Assembly: GCA_020851565.1 (NCBI GenBank)
Contig: JADZCN010000107.1
Location: 1 to 45,039 of the forward strand
From: Acidobacteriota bacterium
GTDB taxonomy: Bacteria; Acidobacteriota; Vicinamibacteria; Vicinamibacterales; UBA2999
Reading direction: 5' to 3'
Length of the DNA stretch: 45,039 nt
How positions within the stretch are numbered: the first letter of the stretch is position 1; each line of letters starts with the position of its first letter. Of this stretch, positions 44,385 through 45,039 are shown piece by piece. The translations under genes and the position numbers were made by a program. Under the pieces are notes generated by a model. That model saw nothing but the letters and a program-made list of their open reading frames with translations, did no database searches and was not told the origin of the DNA.

Positions 44385-44440
44385 TTTCGCTCTTTATTCG
44401 CCTACAGGCCGAATCATAGCGAATAAAAAGCGAATGTCAA
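44385..44440 (-). promoter_or_regulatory. imuA promoter with paired GCGAAT operator boxes
   Basis: On the minus strand TTGACA (44435-44440) and TATGAT (44413-44418) are spaced by 16 bases, a near-consensus sigma-70 promoter about 50 bases upstream of the imuA ATG. Between and overlapping these hexamers are two GCGAAT boxes 11 bases apart (44419-44424, 44430-44435). Two inverted copies with the same 11-base period lie downstream of the likely transcription start (ATTCGC 44396-44401, TTTCGC 44385-44390). The layout suggests repression, most plausibly by the SOS repressor LexA, because imuA operons are LexA-controlled elsewhere. The box identity is inferred. Confidence 0.75.
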
Positions 44441-44482
44441 GCGGCCACCAGGACGTCTGACCGTGGGCTAAGATCGCAAGCC

Positions 44483-45039
44483 TTGCGCGCTCATCTCGTC
44501 ACGGCCGCACGCCGCACCGCGGCGGCGCTCACCTACCGCGACTTCCGTCTCCTCTGGGTCGGCGCCCTCACCTCCAGCATCGGGACCTGGATGCAGCGCG
44601 TGGCCCAGGCCTGGCTCATCGTCACGCTCACCGGCTCGCAGTCGGCCTTCTACCTCGGGCTCGACAGCTTCATGGGCGAGATCCCCATCCTGCTGCTCAC
44701 GCTCGTGGCCGGCGTCGTCGCCGACCGGCGCGATCGGCGCCACATGATGCTGATGTCGCAGGTGGTCCAGATGACGGCCGCTTTCATCCTCGCGGGCCTC
44801 GTCTACTTCGAGGCCATCCGCATCTGGCACATCCTCACGCTCTCGTTCATCACCGGCTGCGCGCAGGCCTTCGGCGGCCCCGCGTACCAGACGCTCGTGC
44901 CCACGCTGGTGAACAAGGAGCACCTGCCCAACGCCATCGCGCTCAACTCCATCCAGTTCAACCTCGCGCGCATCATCGGCCCCATCGTCGCGGGCGCGGC
45001 GCTCGCGGCCTTCGGCATGGTGATGTGCTTCGGGATGAA
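44483..45039 (+). CDS. MFS exporter, 3' end outside the window
   Basis: The first 185 codons of a major facilitator protein of the EntS/MFS_3 type. It reads from a TTG at 44483 (RAHLVTAARRTAAALTYRDFRLLWVGALTSSIGTWMQ) with transmembrane helices and the loop motif GVVADRRDRR between helices two and three. A second conserved stretch is FGGPAYQTLVPTLVNKEHLPNAIALNS. The start is uncertain; no good ribosome site precedes it, but TAAGAT at 44469-44474 lies nine bases upstream, so a leaderless transcript is possible. The substrate is unknown. Confidence 0.88.
   Translation, partial: MRAHLVTAARRTAAALTYRDFRLLWVGALTSSIGTWMQRVAQAWLIVTLTGSQSAFYLGLDSFMGEIPILLLTLVAGVVADRRDRRHMMLMSQVVQMTAAFILAGLVYFEAIRIWHILTLSFITGCAQAFGGPAYQTLVPTLVNKEHLPNAIALNSIQFNLARIIGPIVAGAALAAFGMVMCFGM

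Overview
The window is high-GC bacterial DNA (roughly two thirds G+C by eye). No rRNA or other phylogenetic marker is present. The gene types (imuA-imuB-dnaE2, msrPQ, SET-domain and SpoIID-fusion proteins) and dense families of short dispersed repeats are compatible with Acidobacteriota, perhaps Vicinamibacteria; that placement is inference.

Bases 1-16142 look like an integrated defence island. It holds an edge-truncated nuclease-like gene, a lone AbiEi-type antitoxin with a palindromic operator, then a co-directional run of six genes: hsdR, hsdS, hsdM, a DUF3696-type AAA ATPase, a PIN-domain nuclease and an Rnl2-like RNA ligase. Four of the five junctions are ATGA stop/start overlaps (one only after removing an insertion); the fifth is a 25-base gap. 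Two different IS3-family elements sit in this run. One interrupts hsdS (4-base target duplication GATG) and one cuts off the last 25 codons of the ATPase (3-base duplication GAG). Removing each element with one copy of its duplication restores a perfect reading frame, so the intact operon can be rebuilt from the sequence. A large serine recombinase closes the island; its 3' end runs antisense through the terminator and 3' half of an initiator tRNA-fMet gene, the probable attachment site.

Bases 16143-28856 look like ordinary chromosome. They carry msrPQ (periplasmic methionine sulfoxide repair), a small histidine kinase-like protein, and a cell-envelope locus. That locus has a DUF2135 (YfaP-like) exported protein, a PqqD-like protein, an HprK-like kinase, a nucleotidyltransferase, and an overlapping trio of a DUF1175 (YfaT-like) protein, a 1573-residue alpha-2-macroglobulin (YfaS-like) and a membrane protein.

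Bases 28857-37919 hold a transpeptidase/SpoIID/HExxH fusion protein overlapping a SET-domain methyltransferase, a triple RidA protein, a radical SAM protein, a metallophosphatase, a beta-propeller protein and a small membrane protein.

Bases 37920-44361 are the damage-inducible mutagenesis operon imuA-imuB-dnaE2 on the minus strand. It has a near-consensus sigma-70 promoter overlaid by paired GCGAAT boxes. The start of an MFS exporter runs off the right edge.

A theme of the right two thirds is short repeat families (REP-like palindromes, TTCTCGGG runs, GGGAGTC runs, ATTGGCGATT runs, ATCTGCG runs). They occur between genes and also, in frame, inside dnaE2, imuA, imuB, the fusion PBP and the phosphatase.
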